Positions 1-8,446 are shown, numbered from the stretch's first letter. The stretch: DNA of 64,000 nt from Desulfonema magnum (GCF_017377395.1 NZ_CP061800.1:7213633-7277632); one strand, 5' to 3'. Made by a program: numbers and translations. Notes: generated by a model not told the origin, from the letters alone.

Positions 1-1
1 G

Positions 2-313
2 ACTGCTGATGATATTCCCAAACAGGAGCATTCTTTTGCAACAGAAGCGGAAGGTGAGATAAAAATTATCTGTGACTGGGAAAGCCAAGATGACGATACC
101 CCGGCTCATATTCATCTGTCATGGGAAGCTGATTTCCCCGCGGATACCACATTATGGGTCAGGTTTGTCAATCCCGAGACACAGGAAATCCGTTATCAGG
201 CTTGTTTGGGGACGGATCTGCTGGGGGATGAAATTTTCAAGAGCGATGAACTGGGGTTTGACCCTTCGCAAGAAAAATGGGCAATATCCCTTATGCTTAC
301 GGAGAAGGAATGA
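2..313 (+). CDS. C-terminal end of an unknown protein, cut by the window edge
   Basis: An open frame enters from the left edge and ends at a TGA at 311-313. It encodes about 103 residues, rich in Asp/Glu/Trp, with a beta-rich look (WEADFPADTTLWVRF, then GDEIFKSDELGFDPSQEKWA). I do not recognise the family. Codon use matches the following gene, and the stop overlaps the next start as ATGA at 310-313, so the two are probably translated as a unit. This suggests it is the upstream partner of the TIR-AAA protein in a conflict-type operon. The start and full length lie outside the window. Confidence 0.6.
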   Translation, partial: TADDIPKQEHSFATEAEGEIKIICDWESQDDDTPAHIHLSWEADFPADTTLWVRFVNPETQEIRYQACLGTDLLGDEIFKSDELGFDPSQEKWAISLMLTEKE

Positions 314-2481
314 TGTTTCACTTTGCATATCCGAACAAAGGCAGGGGAAAGGAATTTATTGGCTGCGGAAGATATGTGGCGTTGTCATACGAAAATGTGC
401 CGGAACAGGGGTACAAACCTGCAAAGCCGGATAGTAAAAACATTGCAAATATCACAACGGCCGCATCATTGCTGGCTCCGGATTCATTGCATACAGGCAG
501 GGGAATATATGAGATAAAAGATATCCAGGATGAAATCTACAGAGGCGATTCCCAGGACCTCGCATATCTGCTCGCGCTGATAAGCCGTTCCAGATCGGTC
601 AGATCGGAGATTCCGAATGATATCTGGTGTACCGGAAGCATTGATATCAAAGATGGAAAATCTCCTTTCCTGGATGCTGTGACACCTTCGGGATTTGATG
701 TAAAACTGAACGCATTCCTGTCTCCGGAAAATCCGGACAATTTATTTATTGTGCCGGTGTCAAATATTCAGCCGGGCCATGAGATACTTTTCAGGGAGAA
801 AAATATCAATATGGTTTCGCTGGCTCAGTTCCGGGAGCATAGACTGTCGCTTCAGCACCCTTGCGAAAGAAAAACAGTTCTGACGGTTCACGGACATGAA
901 CTGAATTTGCTGACTGATCTTATTTTTCTTTCAGACGGAGAGAATATGTCTGACAACGGACTCCGGGTGGCACTGATTTATAAGAGACAGGCACAGCCGG
1001 ATGAACATCTGCTGACGCTGCTTGAAAAGCATCTGGCTGAGGCCGGGCACCGGGTGTTCATTGACCGGCATATGAAAATCGGCGATGAATGGGAAAAACA
1101 GATTACATATGAGCTTAAAAATGCCGATGCTGTGGTGATTTTGCTTTCACCGATGTCCATATATAGTGAGATGCTGGCCTATGAGGTGGATATTGCTCAT
1201 AAGACAGCGCTGGAGAGAGGAGGGAGGCCGAAACTGTTCCCGGTTCGGATTAATTTTGAAGACCCGCTCCCACAGGAATTGGCCAACAAACTTGCCCCGT
1301 TGCAATATGCGCTTTGGCGGGATTCTGACGATGATATGCCATTGGTCTGTGAGCTGCTGGACAGGCTGCCGCATCCTCCGGTCCCGTTGGAGATGATCGG
1401 CGGTGCCGTGCCTCTGGATTCCAAATTTTATGTGGTGCGCCAGGTGGACGAGGATTTTCAGACAGCATTGTCGCGGCGTGATGCGGTTGTGCTGCTCAAA
1501 GGCGGACGCCAGGTGGGGAAAACTTCTTTGCTGGCACGCGGATTGCAAAAAGCCCGTGATGCAGGTGTGCAGGTGTTGCTGACCGATTTCCAGAGATTTA
1601 TTGATTCACAATTGGAAACCCTGGAATCCTTTTTTTTTGCTGTGGGAGAGATGCTCGCAGATCAGCTCGGAACAGATGTTTATCCCCGGGACACTTGGAA
1701 AACGCATCGTGCTCCGAATATCAACTTTGAAAATTATTTTCGTCAGCATATTCTTGGCAATACTCAGAAGCCTCTGCTGTGGGCAATGGACGAGGCGGAC
1801 CGGCTGTTTCATTGCAGTTTCGGAAGCGAGATATTTGCCATGTTCCGGACCTGGCACAATGAGCGTGTGCTGAATCCGGGCGGAGCATGTTCCCGGCTCA
1901 CCCTAGCCATTGCTTATGCCACCGAAGCCTATCTGTTTATCAAGGATCAGAATCAGTCCCCTTTTAATGTGGGAACCAAGCTGGTTCTGGATGATTTCAG
2001 CTTTAATGAGGTTGCAAATCTGCATAAGCGTTATGGTTCGCCCCTGATGAATGAGGAATTGAGAATTTTCTATCAATTGGTCGGAGGACAGCCTTATCTT
2101 GTCCGTCGCGGGTTGAATGAAATTGTGAGTCAGGATATGCGCTTTGATGAATTTGTGGCTAAAGCGGATGATGAATTTGTATCCAAAGCGGACCAGGATG
2201 ATGGCGTATTTGATGACCATCTCCGGTGTATGCTGATGCTTCTCAATCGTGAGCCGGAGTTGAGCGATATTGTAAGCAAAGTAATAGTGGGAGAACCCTG
2301 CCCGGATTACGACTCATTTTACCGGCTTCGCAGCGCGGGCATACTCCGAGGAGATTCCAAAAATGATGTCCGATTGCGTTGCGAGATTTATTTGAAGTAT
2401 TTGGGAAAACATTTGAGAAAAGTGGAAACGAAGAAATCTGGATCGGGTTTCTGGAAAAGACTGTTTTCTTTTGGCGGATAA
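310..2481 (+). CDS. TIR domain-AAA ATPase, STAND-like conflict protein
   Basis: The protein is about 723 residues. The start at 310 is chosen over an in-frame ATG at 277 because it forms an ATGA overlap with the upstream stop and has GGAG just before it. Residues ~1-200 include a stretch (GSIDIKDGK... NLFIVPVSNI) faintly like the Lon S16 fold; this is a guess and no catalytic dyad is evident. A TIR domain follows from ~213, with VFIDRHMKIGDEWEKQI, a beta strand AVVILLSP and the helix SEMLAYE, in which Glu292 fits the catalytic Glu of NAD-cleaving TIRs. From ~380 there is an AAA_35-type ATPase with P-loop GGRQVGKTS (~398-406), Walker B LLWAMDEAD (~490-498) and a GGQPYLVRR motif. An internal ATG at 946 with a strong GGAGAGA site could also yield a shorter TIR-AAA product. 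NADase activity is inferred, not shown. Confidence 0.8.
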   Translation: MMFHFAYPNKGRGKEFIGCGRYVALSYENVPEQGYKPAKPDSKNIANITTAASLLAPDSLHTGRGIYEIKDIQDEIYRGDSQDLAYLLALISRSRSVRSEIPNDIWCTGSIDIKDGKSPFLDAVTPSGFDVKLNAFLSPENPDNLFIVPVSNIQPGHEILFREKNINMVSLAQFREHRLSLQHPCERKTVLTVHGHELNLLTDLIFLSDGENMSDNGLRVALIYKRQAQPDEHLLTLLEKHLAEAGHRVFIDRHMKIGDEWEKQITYELKNADAVVILLSPMSIYSEMLAYEVDIAHKTALERGGRPKLFPVRINFEDPLPQELANKLAPLQYALWRDSDDDMPLVCELLDRLPHPPVPLEMIGGAVPLDSKFYVVRQVDEDFQTALSRRDAVVLLKGGRQVGKTSLLARGLQKARDAGVQVLLTDFQRFIDSQLETLESFFFAVGEMLADQLGTDVYPRDTWKTHRAPNINFENYFRQHILGNTQKPLLWAMDEADRLFHCSFGSEIFAMFRTWHNERVLNPGGACSRLTLAIAYATEAYLFIKDQNQSPFNVGTKLVLDDFSFNEVANLHKRYGSPLMNEELRIFYQLVGGQPYLVRRGLNEIVSQDMRFDEFVAKADDEFVSKADQDDGVFDDHLRCMLMLLNREPELSDIVSKVIVGEPCPDYDSFYRLRSAGILRGDSKNDVRLRCEIYLKYLGKHLRKVETKKSGSGFWKRLFSFGG

Positions 2482-2482
2482 A

Positions 2483-2545
2483 AAAAGCGGTATTGAAAAG
2501 TTGCCTTTAGGCCGCTTTTGCTTTCAGCTCCGACATTGATGTCGG
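2483..2545 (+). other. Two hairpins between the TIR-AAA and AAA-PDZ genes
   Basis: AAAAGCGG at 2483-2490 can pair with CCGCTTTT at 2512-2519, followed by T-rich sequence, and CCGACAT-TG-ATGTCGG at 2530-2545 is a perfect 7-bp hairpin. The first could act as a weak terminator or attenuator after the TIR gene. The second lies just before the AAAGGA that precedes the next gene. Confidence 0.3.
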
Positions 2546-2568
2546 GTCAAAGGAAAAACTGACTGACC

Positions 2569-5500
2569 ATGAACATATCTGTTTTTATGTCGCCGGCGGC
2601 AATCTCAGAGAGGATGCCGCGTCAGGCAGATACGGACTTGTATGATGCCCTGAAAAATGGTGAATTTTGTTATGTGCTGACCAGCCGCCAGATGGGTAAA
2701 AGCTCGCTCATGGTGCGGGCTGCCCATCGTCTGCGGGAAGAGGGGGCGGCTGTGGTGATGCTCGAACTTTCGAGTATAGGTAACAATCTCAGTGTGGAGC
2801 AGTGGTATGACGGTCTGATGGTGAATTTCGGAAGGGAACTGAACCTGAACGACCAATTGGAAGCGTTTTGGGACAAACACCGGCATCTCGGTCCCCTGCA
2901 ACGCCTGATGGAAGCGATTCACCGGGTTATATTGCCGCATTGCCAGGGGCCGGTTGTGATTTTTCTTGATGAGATTGATGTGGTGCAGAGTCTCCCTTTT
3001 TCCACGGACGAGTTCTTTGCCGGAATTCGGCAATGTTACAATGCTCGAACCCAGGACTCTGAGCTGAAACGTCTGACCTTTTGTTTGGTGGGCGTTGCAA
3101 CGCCCACCGATCTGATTCAGGATGTATGCCTCACCCCGTTCAATATCGGCACACGGATTGATCTGAACGATTTTACGGCTGAGGAATCCGCACCGCTGGC
3201 GACAGGGCTGGGGCGGGATGAAAAAGAGGCAGATGCCCTGCTGAAACGGATTCTTTACTGGACAAACGGCCATCCTTATCTCACCCAGAAGCTCTGCAAG
3301 GTGATTGCCCGGGATGAATCTGTGAGCAAACCTGCCAGTGTTGACCGGATTTGTGAGGATATCTTCTTTTCCACCCGCTCCCGTGAGAGTGATACCAATT
3401 TGCAGTTTGTCCGGGATCGCCTGTTGCGGGGGGAGGGCGATCCTGCGGCAATTCTGGATTTGTACCGATATGTCCGGGCGCAGAAGAAAGTCCGTGATGA
3501 TGATACCAATCCGATAATCAGTATTTTGCGTTTATCAGGACTGACCAAGGTGTTTGAAAATTTTCTGTGGGTGCGGAATCGTATCTATTTCCGGGCATTT
3601 GACAAAGACTGGATTAAGGCAAATATGCCGGATGCTGAAAAACACAGGCAAAAAGCTGCTTATCGGCGGGGTATGATTCGTACCGCTGCGATTGCTGTGA
3701 TGGTTATTGCGCTGCTTTTCGGCGGCATGGGCTGGTATCTGGATGGTTATGTGTGGGAGCATGTTGAATATTACAATACTTATGCGAAACGCTATGGAAT
3801 CATGGAAGGTGTGGGAAAACTCACGGATGAGCAGGTTCGTCACCGGGCGGTGTCGTTTAAGTTTATCCGTAAAGGGCGTTACAATCCGGTTTGGAAAGTT
3901 CAGGCTGTGGACAGCAAATGTGAATTAACCCCTCGTCATGGAGTAGGAACTTATCTCCATACACCTACACCATTAGAAATGTCTTTTAAACCATTTCGAG
4001 AATGTCAGTGGGAATTTGTCCTCGATTCAGAGGGTAAAATTGTTTATGAAAAAGCATACAATAAATATGCTAAACTGGTCTGGGGTTTGGTTTACTCTCC
4101 GCCAGTTGAGGGACAGCCTACCCGTGCCCATTTTGTCGGTCAGGATGGCTTTCCGCAACCCCAGATAAAATCGGCTGCCGAGTTCGTTAAATTTGAGTAT
4201 TCTGACCAAGGTGATGAGATTGCCAGATACTATGTTGACCGTAAGAATAATCCTCAACCGGGACCTGGCAGAGCTTTTGGCAGATTACAGAAATTTGATG
4301 ATCAGGGATTAGCGATTGAAGAGACCACCCTTAACAAAGATAATATGCCAATGAATGATGAGGCTGGATATGCAACGGTAAAATACACTTACGATAAACT
4401 TGGCAATGCCTTGGAAGCAAACGTGTTTGACAATGCCGGGAAGCCAATTCTTTCAAAAGACAGCTTTCACCAACTCACTGCCAAATACGATGACCGGGGG
4501 AATCAGCTTGAAGTGACTTATTTTGACACCGAAGGCAAGCCGATGCTTCACAAAGAAGGCTTTCACAAACGCGCTGTCAAATACGATGACCGGGGAAACC
4601 AGACTGAAGATGCTTATTTTGACACCGATGACAAGCCGAGGCTTAACAATAACAGCTTTCACAAATCCACCATGAAATACGATGACCGGGGAAATCCGCT
4701 TGAAGTGACTTATTTTGACACCGAAGGCAGGCCGATGCTTCACAAAGAAGGCTTTCACCAAGTCACTGCCAAATACGATGACCGGGGAAATATGATTGAA
4801 GTGGCCCATTTTGACACCGAAGGCAAGCCGACGCTTCACAAAAACGGCTTTCACAAAAGCACTGCCAAATACGATGACCGGGGAAATAGAACTGAGACCA
4901 CAAAATATGACAAATTTGGCAATCAGTTTGAAAAACGATGTTTCAGCGAGACAGGGAATATAATATTGTCTGAAACAGCGTTTTTTGACGAACAAGGCAA
5001 GCCGATGCTTCACAAAGAAGGCTTTCACAAAAAGACTGACAAATACGATGACCGGGGAAATGTAACTGAGATCACAGAATATGACGAATTTGGCAATCAG
5101 GTTATGAAACACTCTTTCAGCGAGACAGGGAATACAATATCATCCGAAAAGGCGTTTTTTGACGAACAAGGTAAGCCGATGCTTCACGAAAAAGGCTTCT
5201 TTCACAAAGTCACTGCCAAATACGATGACCGGAATCAGATCGTCGAATTGGCTTGTTTTGATGCCCAAAGCAAGCCGATGCTTAACAAAGGTGGCTATCA
5301 CAAATACACTGTCAAATACGATGACCGGGGAAATCAGATTGAATGGGCTTGTTTTGACACCGAAGGCGAACCGACTCTGAATAAAGACGGCTTTCACAAA
5401 GCCATCAAAAAATACGATGACCGGGGCAAACAAATTAGAAACACATGGTTCGATACCGATGGACAGCAAATCAAGACAGAAATAGTTGTGGTATCTGTCA

Positions 5501-5760
5501 CACCCGACAGTCAAAGTGAAAGATTAGGCATCAAAGCAGGCGATATTTTTACCCACTATGACGGCAAACCTGTGTCAGATTTCTCTCAGTTTATTGCAAC
5601 CCGTGATGCAGAACCGCAAGACGGCCCGCCCAGAGAATTGAAAGTATTGCGTAACGGAAAAGAACTGACCTTTATGCTCTCCCCCGGCAAAATCGGCGTT
5701 CAGCTTCGGAATCAGGGCATTCCGGCATCCACGCCCTCTGCGGGGAGGCCCGCACCGTAA
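2569..5760 (+). CDS. AAA_35 ATPase-transmembrane-YD-like repeats-PDZ protein, with an altered N-terminus
   Basis: The open frame encodes 1063 residues. An AAA_35-type ATPase comes first, with P-loop SRQMGKSSL (39-47), Walker B VVIFLDEID (~129-137) and a GHPYL sensor-like motif. A transmembrane helix follows at ~372-391. About ten repeats of ~33 residues, with the core KYDDRGN and then FDTEGKPMLHK, span ~604-957. The C-terminus is a PDZ domain (SVTPDSQSERLGIKAGD... ending IGVQL). The layout suggests an inner-membrane ATPase with a ligand-binding repeat region outside the membrane; this is inference. Family members normally begin with FYVAGG..., and that motif is present here in another frame at about 2580-2610, so the natural 5' end seems to have lost about 14 nt and ATG 2569 may be a fallback start. 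The last ~40 codons recur four times downstream. Confidence 0.75.
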   Translation: MNISVFMSPAAISERMPRQADTDLYDALKNGEFCYVLTSRQMGKSSLMVRAAHRLREEGAAVVMLELSSIGNNLSVEQWYDGLMVNFGRELNLNDQLEAFWDKHRHLGPLQRLMEAIHRVILPHCQGPVVIFLDEIDVVQSLPFSTDEFFAGIRQCYNARTQDSELKRLTFCLVGVATPTDLIQDVCLTPFNIGTRIDLNDFTAEESAPLATGLGRDEKEADALLKRILYWTNGHPYLTQKLCKVIARDESVSKPASVDRICEDIFFSTRSRESDTNLQFVRDRLLRGEGDPAAILDLYRYVRAQKKVRDDDTNPIISILRLSGLTKVFENFLWVRNRIYFRAFDKDWIKANMPDAEKHRQKAAYRRGMIRTAAIAVMVIALLFGGMGWYLDGYVWEHVEYYNTYAKRYGIMEGVGKLTDEQVRHRAVSFKFIRKGRYNPVWKVQAVDSKCELTPRHGVGTYLHTPTPLEMSFKPFRECQWEFVLDSEGKIVYEKAYNKYAKLVWGLVYSPPVEGQPTRAHFVGQDGFPQPQIKSAAEFVKFEYSDQGDEIARYYVDRKNNPQPGPGRAFGRLQKFDDQGLAIEETTLNKDNMPMNDEAGYATVKYTYDKLGNALEANVFDNAGKPILSKDSFHQLTAKYDDRGNQLEVTYFDTEGKPMLHKEGFHKRAVKYDDRGNQTEDAYFDTDDKPRLNNNSFHKSTMKYDDRGNPLEVTYFDTEGRPMLHKEGFHQVTAKYDDRGNMIEVAHFDTEGKPTLHKNGFHKSTAKYDDRGNRTETTKYDKFGNQFEKRCFSETGNIILSETAFFDEQGKPMLHKEGFHKKTDKYDDRGNVTEITEYDEFGNQVMKHSFSETGNTISSEKAFFDEQGKPMLHEKGFFHKVTAKYDDRNQIVELACFDAQSKPMLNKGGYHKYTVKYDDRGNQIEWACFDTEGEPTLNKDGFHKAIKKYDDRGKQIRNTWFDTDGQQIKTEIVVVSVTPDSQSERLGIKAGDIFTHYDGKPVSDFSQFIATRDAEPQDGPPRELKVLRNGKELTFMLSPGKIGVQLRNQGIPASTPSAGRPAP

Positions 5761-5785
5761 CCATTGAAAACGGATGGTCTGTGTT

Positions 5786-6064
5786 ATGAGATTCGAATTT
5801 GACAAGAAAAAAAGCGAAAAACTGAGAAGGAATCCGAAAAGGAAGACAGGATTCGAAGAGGCTGCCGAAATTTGGGAGCATCCTTATTATGAGGATCAGC
5901 GTTCTGATGATCCCGAACAGTTCCGTGTGATAGGATGGATTCGGGGCAGATTATACTCGGTAATTTATGAACTCAGAGAAGATGAGGAGGGAGAATATTA
6001 TCACCTCGTGACACTTTGGAAGTCAACCGGACAGGAGAAAAAGCTTTATGAAAGAAACTTATAA
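5786..6064 (+). CDS. brnT: BrnT-like ribonuclease toxin
   Basis: The product is about 92 residues, beginning MRFEFDKKKSEKLRRN, close to the FEWDxxKxxxNxxKH start of BrnT, followed by GFEEAAEIWEHP, which matches the F-E-E-A segment. BrnT is a RelE-fold ribonuclease neutralised by BrnA. An upstream in-frame ATG at 5774 is possible; 5786 is preferred because homologs begin right at the FEFD motif. It starts 25 bp after the stop of the AAA-PDZ gene and overlaps the antitoxin gene by 17 bp. The usual His in the N-terminal motif is not obvious, so activity is uncertain. Confidence 0.75.
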   Translation: MRFEFDKKKSEKLRRNPKRKTGFEEAAEIWEHPYYEDQRSDDPEQFRVIGWIRGRLYSVIYELREDEEGEYYHLVTLWKSTGQEKKLYERNL

Positions 6065-6317
6065 GACAAATATCCCGTCGGCGGACGAAATCGCCGACAT
6101 GGCTGACAGTGGAGAGGATATTTCCCGTTTTTTCACCAACAAAGGGAAGATGAAATATCCCGCACAGCGGATCAGCATGGATTTTCCGGCCGACATGCTG
6201 AAAGAGCTGGATGACATTGCGACAGAACTGAACCTCAGCCGGCAGGCTGTCATTGTGGCATACCTTCGCCATGCTCTGGATCAGCATTATATGGCTCAGA
6301 AATACCGTCGCTCTTAA
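6048..6317 (+). CDS. brnA: BrnA-like antitoxin
   Basis: The product is 89 residues. An N-terminal toxin-binding part is followed by a ribbon-helix-helix DNA-binding region (RISMDFPADMLKELDDIA, then LNLSRQAVIVAYLRHAL). This order, the size and the overlap with the BrnT-like gene fit BrnA, which neutralises BrnT and represses its own promoter. The start lies inside the toxin gene, typical of a coupled toxin-antitoxin pair. Confidence 0.75.
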   Translation: MKETYKTNIPSADEIADMADSGEDISRFFTNKGKMKYPAQRISMDFPADMLKELDDIATELNLSRQAVIVAYLRHALDQHYMAQKYRRS

Positions 6318-6347
6318 AAGAAGGCTGAATATCATGCGGTCGGGGAA

Positions 6348-6393
6348 GGGCATCCCGGCATCCACGCCCTCTGCGGGGAAGCAGACACCGTAA
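6348..6393 (+). repeat. PDZ-tail repeat, copy 2 (short)
   Basis: A 46-bp copy of the last ~15 codons of the AAA-PDZ gene (GIPASTPSAGK... stop TAA), with the frame kept. It sits between the BrnT/BrnA pair and the first HicB/HicA pair. The parent copy is at about 5715-5760. Confidence 0.85.
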
Positions 6394-6481
6394 GCATTAA
6401 AAAGTCTGAAAATTTCAGTTTCATACTCGTTACGAGGCCCTGCCTCATTCACCGGCAAAGCCCCGGAATCACAACTTTGCA

Positions 6482-6504
6482 GGACGGGGTTTGCAACCCC
6501 GTCC
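6482..6504. repeat. REP-like palindrome GGACGGGGTT-TGC-AACCCCGTCC
   Basis: A perfect palindrome with 10-bp arms and a 3-nt loop. Related copies lie at 28977-29025, 35151-35185 and 55391-55415, all outside genes. Confidence 0.85.
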
Positions 6505-6573
6505 GAAATGTTTCCCCGGGGGGACTGGTCTCCCGGCGATTAACAAACTGAACATATAGAAAGGGATATAATA

Positions 6574-6804
6574 ATGAAAAGAGAATTTTTTGTTTTTATT
6601 GAAAAAGATGAGGACGGATTTTTTGTCGGAGAAGTGCCGCAGCTTCGCGGGTGTTATTCCCAGGGGCGGACATTGGACGAACTGATGAAAAACATCACCG
6701 AGGTCATTGAAATGTGCATTGAGGAGGAACAGGACACGAACATTAACTCCGCTTTTGTGGGGATTCAGAAGGTGCTGATAGATGACAAAACTGCCCATGT
6801 TTAA
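6574..6804 (+). CDS. hicB: HicB family antitoxin, first pair
   Basis: The product is 76 residues with the partial RNase H-like HicB fold: KREFFVFIEKDEDGFFVGEV, then PQLRGCYSQGRTLDELMKNI, matching the P-x-L-x-G-C-x-S-x-G-x-T signature. It binds and masks the HicA toxin made from the overlapping downstream gene. AAGGG precedes the start. The order is antitoxin first, opposite to the classical hicAB order. Confidence 0.85.
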   Translation: MKREFFVFIEKDEDGFFVGEVPQLRGCYSQGRTLDELMKNITEVIEMCIEEEQDTNINSAFVGIQKVLIDDKTAHV

Positions 6805-7009
6805 ATCACACGAAATCATTTCAGCCTTGCAAAAGGCCGGGTTTGTTCCGATCCGGCAAAAAGGAAGTCACGTCCGGCTCAGACATGATGACGGGCGGTT
6901 GGTGACAGTTCCGTCTCATTCCGGGAAGGATATCGGGCGGGGGCTGCTCAGAAAAATATTGCGTGACGCTGAAATGAATTCGGATGATCTGTTGAAATTG
7001 CTTGACTGA
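6782..7009 (+). CDS. hicA: HicA family mRNA interferase toxin, first pair
   Basis: The product is 75 residues with the double-stranded RNA-binding HicA fold: SHEIISALQKAGFVPIRQ, then KGSHVRLRH with the catalytic His, then VTVPSHSGKDIGRGLLRKIL. HicA cleaves mRNA. The gene overlaps hicB by 23 bp. All key residues look intact, so the pair is probably functional. A start at MFKSHE (6797) is also possible. Confidence 0.88.
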   Translation: MTKLPMFKSHEIISALQKAGFVPIRQKGSHVRLRHDDGRLVTVPSHSGKDIGRGLLRKILRDAEMNSDDLLKLLD

Positions 7010-7032
7010 GCAATCAGGGAGACATCAGCAAA

Positions 7033-7105
7033 GCCCCGGAATCAATTCCAGGGCTGAAAGCGAAAGCAGACTGGAGCCAGCTACAATGCGCTTTAATCGT
7101 TACAC
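7033..7105. repeat. Small repeat with CCGGAATCA...GGGCTGAAAGCG core
   Basis: The segment contains AAGCCCCGGAATCAATTCC then AGGGCTGAAAGCG and GGAGCCAGCTACA. The same elements in the same order recur, longer, at 10176-10300, and the first part recurs at 6458-6472. It is non-coding and contains an imperfect hairpin. Confidence 0.6.
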
Positions 7106-7120
7106 TGCACACCCAACAAA

Positions 7121-7243
7121 TTGAAAGTGAGACGCAACGGAAAATATCTGACCTTCATGCTCCCGCCCGGCAAAATCGGCGTTCAGCTTCGGAATCAGGG
7201 CATCCCGGAATCCACGCCCGCTGCGGGGAAGCCCGCACCGTAA
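7121..7243 (+). repeat. PDZ-tail repeat, copy 3
   Basis: A 123-bp copy of the last ~40 codons of the AAA-PDZ gene, with the reading frame and stop kept (LKVRRNGKYLTFMLPPGKIG ... TPAAGKPAP, stop TAA). It lacks a start and the rest of the PDZ domain, so it is a gene remnant. It lies between the two HicB/HicA pairs. Confidence 0.88.
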
Positions 7244-7433
7244 CTTTTTGACAGAAATGATAATAATGACCTAACTTTTTCCAAAAAGGCGGATAAAATG
7301 CGAATAACTGACAGCGTTCCGGGAAAGCCGGTTTAGGAGACAATCACGCAGGACAGAAGATGATTCTCTGTCCGAAAAATCTGCAAATCGCACAGATCGG
7401 AAACTTTGCAGCACAAAATAAAGGAGAAACCCC

Positions 7434-7637
7434 ATGGAATTGAAAATCGTGATCGAACCTGACGAAGACGTGTTCGTGGCATACTGTCCCCAGTTGCCGG
7501 GATGCGTGAGCTACGGCAAAGACGAGGCCGAAACAATTCGGAATATCAGAGAAGCGATTGATCTGTATTTACGCCCGATTCCCCGTTTTTTTGAAAAACT
7601 GCCCGAAAATGCGAAAATTTTGGAGATTGCCGTCTGA
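7434..7637 (+). CDS. hicB: HicB family antitoxin, second pair
   Basis: The product is 67 residues: MELKIVIEPDEDVFVAYCPQ, then LPGCVSYGKDEAETIRNIREAI, the short HicB type. AAAGGAG precedes the start. TGATG overlaps the start of the toxin gene at 7635-7639, so translation is coupled. It is only distantly similar to the first HicB, so the two pairs are not a recent duplication. Confidence 0.88.
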   Translation: MELKIVIEPDEDVFVAYCPQLPGCVSYGKDEAETIRNIREAIDLYLRPIPRFFEKLPENAKILEIAV

Positions 7638-7879
7638 TGGGAGAAAAAACGCCGAGAGTCACCGCGGATGTGATTATCCGTGTATTGAAGAAAGCAGGTT
7701 TTGTAAAAGCTGACCAGTCAGGCAGTCATCAGAAATGGTACAATCCTGAAACAGGGAAACAGACAATTGTCGCCTATCATCGCGGAGAAATTATCCGCCC
7801 GAAGACCTTCAGGCGAATTTTGGAAGGCGCTGGTCTGTCTGTCGAAGATTTTGACCGATTATGTGGAAAAAAGAAATAA
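7637..7879 (+). CDS. hicA: HicA family mRNA interferase toxin, second pair
   Basis: The product is 80 residues: VIIRVLKKAGFVKADQSGSH, where the final His is catalytic, then QKWYNPETGKQTIVAYHRGE and a C-terminal TFRRILEGAGLSVEDF. This is a complete HicA mRNA interferase. It is coupled to the upstream hicB through a TGATG overlap. Confidence 0.88.
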   Translation: MGEKTPRVTADVIIRVLKKAGFVKADQSGSHQKWYNPETGKQTIVAYHRGEIIRPKTFRRILEGAGLSVEDFDRLCGKKK

Positions 7880-7958
7880 TTTCAGATTCCTTTTTTCCGA
7901 AGATATCAGCGGAAACATTAGAAAATTAGCCGCCATGGGACTGGTTTGCCTCAACACC

Positions 7959-8108
7959 GAACCGCAAGACTGCCCGCCCGGAGTATTGAAAACATTGCAT
8001 AACGGAAAAGAGCTGACCTTTATGCTCTCCCCCGGCAAAATCGGCGTTCAGCTTGGGAATCAGGGCATCCCGGCATCCACGCCCTCTGCGGGGAAGCCAG
8101 CACCGTAA
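7959..8108 (+). repeat. PDZ-tail repeat, copy 4
   Basis: The longest downstream copy, 150 bp. It matches the parent gene from EPQD through NGKELTFMLSPGKIGVQL to TPSAGKPAP and the TAA, with the frame intact. It is close to identical to the parent over the last ~110 bp, so it is the youngest or best-kept copy. It lies between the second HicA and the antitoxin/TPR remnants. Confidence 0.9.
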
Positions 8109-8165
8109 GTACTGAGTGGAAATAATAATAATGACTTCAAAATGTTCCAAAGAAAGGAGGATGAC

Positions 8166-8267
8166 ATGCAAATAACAATCAACTTCCCCGACGATATCGG
8201 CAGACAGATTCGGCAGTTGCCGGATAAAAGAAAAAAAATCCGAAGTGTCTGGATATCCGGCAACTGA
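8166..8267 (+). pseudogene. 5' fragment of a small antitoxin-like gene
   Basis: A good ribosome site (AAAGGAGG) precedes ATG, and the frame reads MQITINFPDDIGRQIRQLPD before running into unrelated codons and a stop after 33 residues. The first 20 codons are nearly identical to those at 10433-10492, where they also end abruptly. Both look like the start of one antitoxin gene that lost its 3' part. Confidence 0.55.
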
Positions 8268-8287
8268 CGAACAATTTTTCATTTTGA

Positions 8288-8431
8288 ACTCCGGAAACCG
8301 CCGCCCATCTCGGCGAAGTCCTCCGGGTTGCCGGAATCAAAGACGGGGCAAAAGCCGTATTTGAAAAAGCCTTGCAGGATTTCCCTGAAAATGAGAAACT
8401 GAAAGAAGCCGCCGGGCGATTCATACCATAA
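8288..8431 (+). pseudogene. C-terminal remnant of a TPR-like protein
   Basis: An open stretch without its own start encodes PETAAHLGEVLRVAGIKDGA, then VFEKALQDFPENEKLKEAAG, and stops at 8429-8431. The helical pattern looks like the last tetratricopeptide repeat of a larger protein. It is in the same frame as the TPR gene that follows, separated by two stops. Confidence 0.5.
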
Positions 8432-8446
8432 GACAAAGGAATTTAA

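Noticed and set aside
4453..5514. Long minus-strand open frames with regular repeats opposite the AAA-PDZ gene
   Set aside because: They are mirror frames of the YD-like repeats on the plus strand; the regular codons keep stops away. No ribosome sites or known domains.
8180..8436. Minus-strand frames opposite the TPR remnants
   Set aside because: The plus strand shows TPR helical patterns; the minus frames do not resemble proteins.
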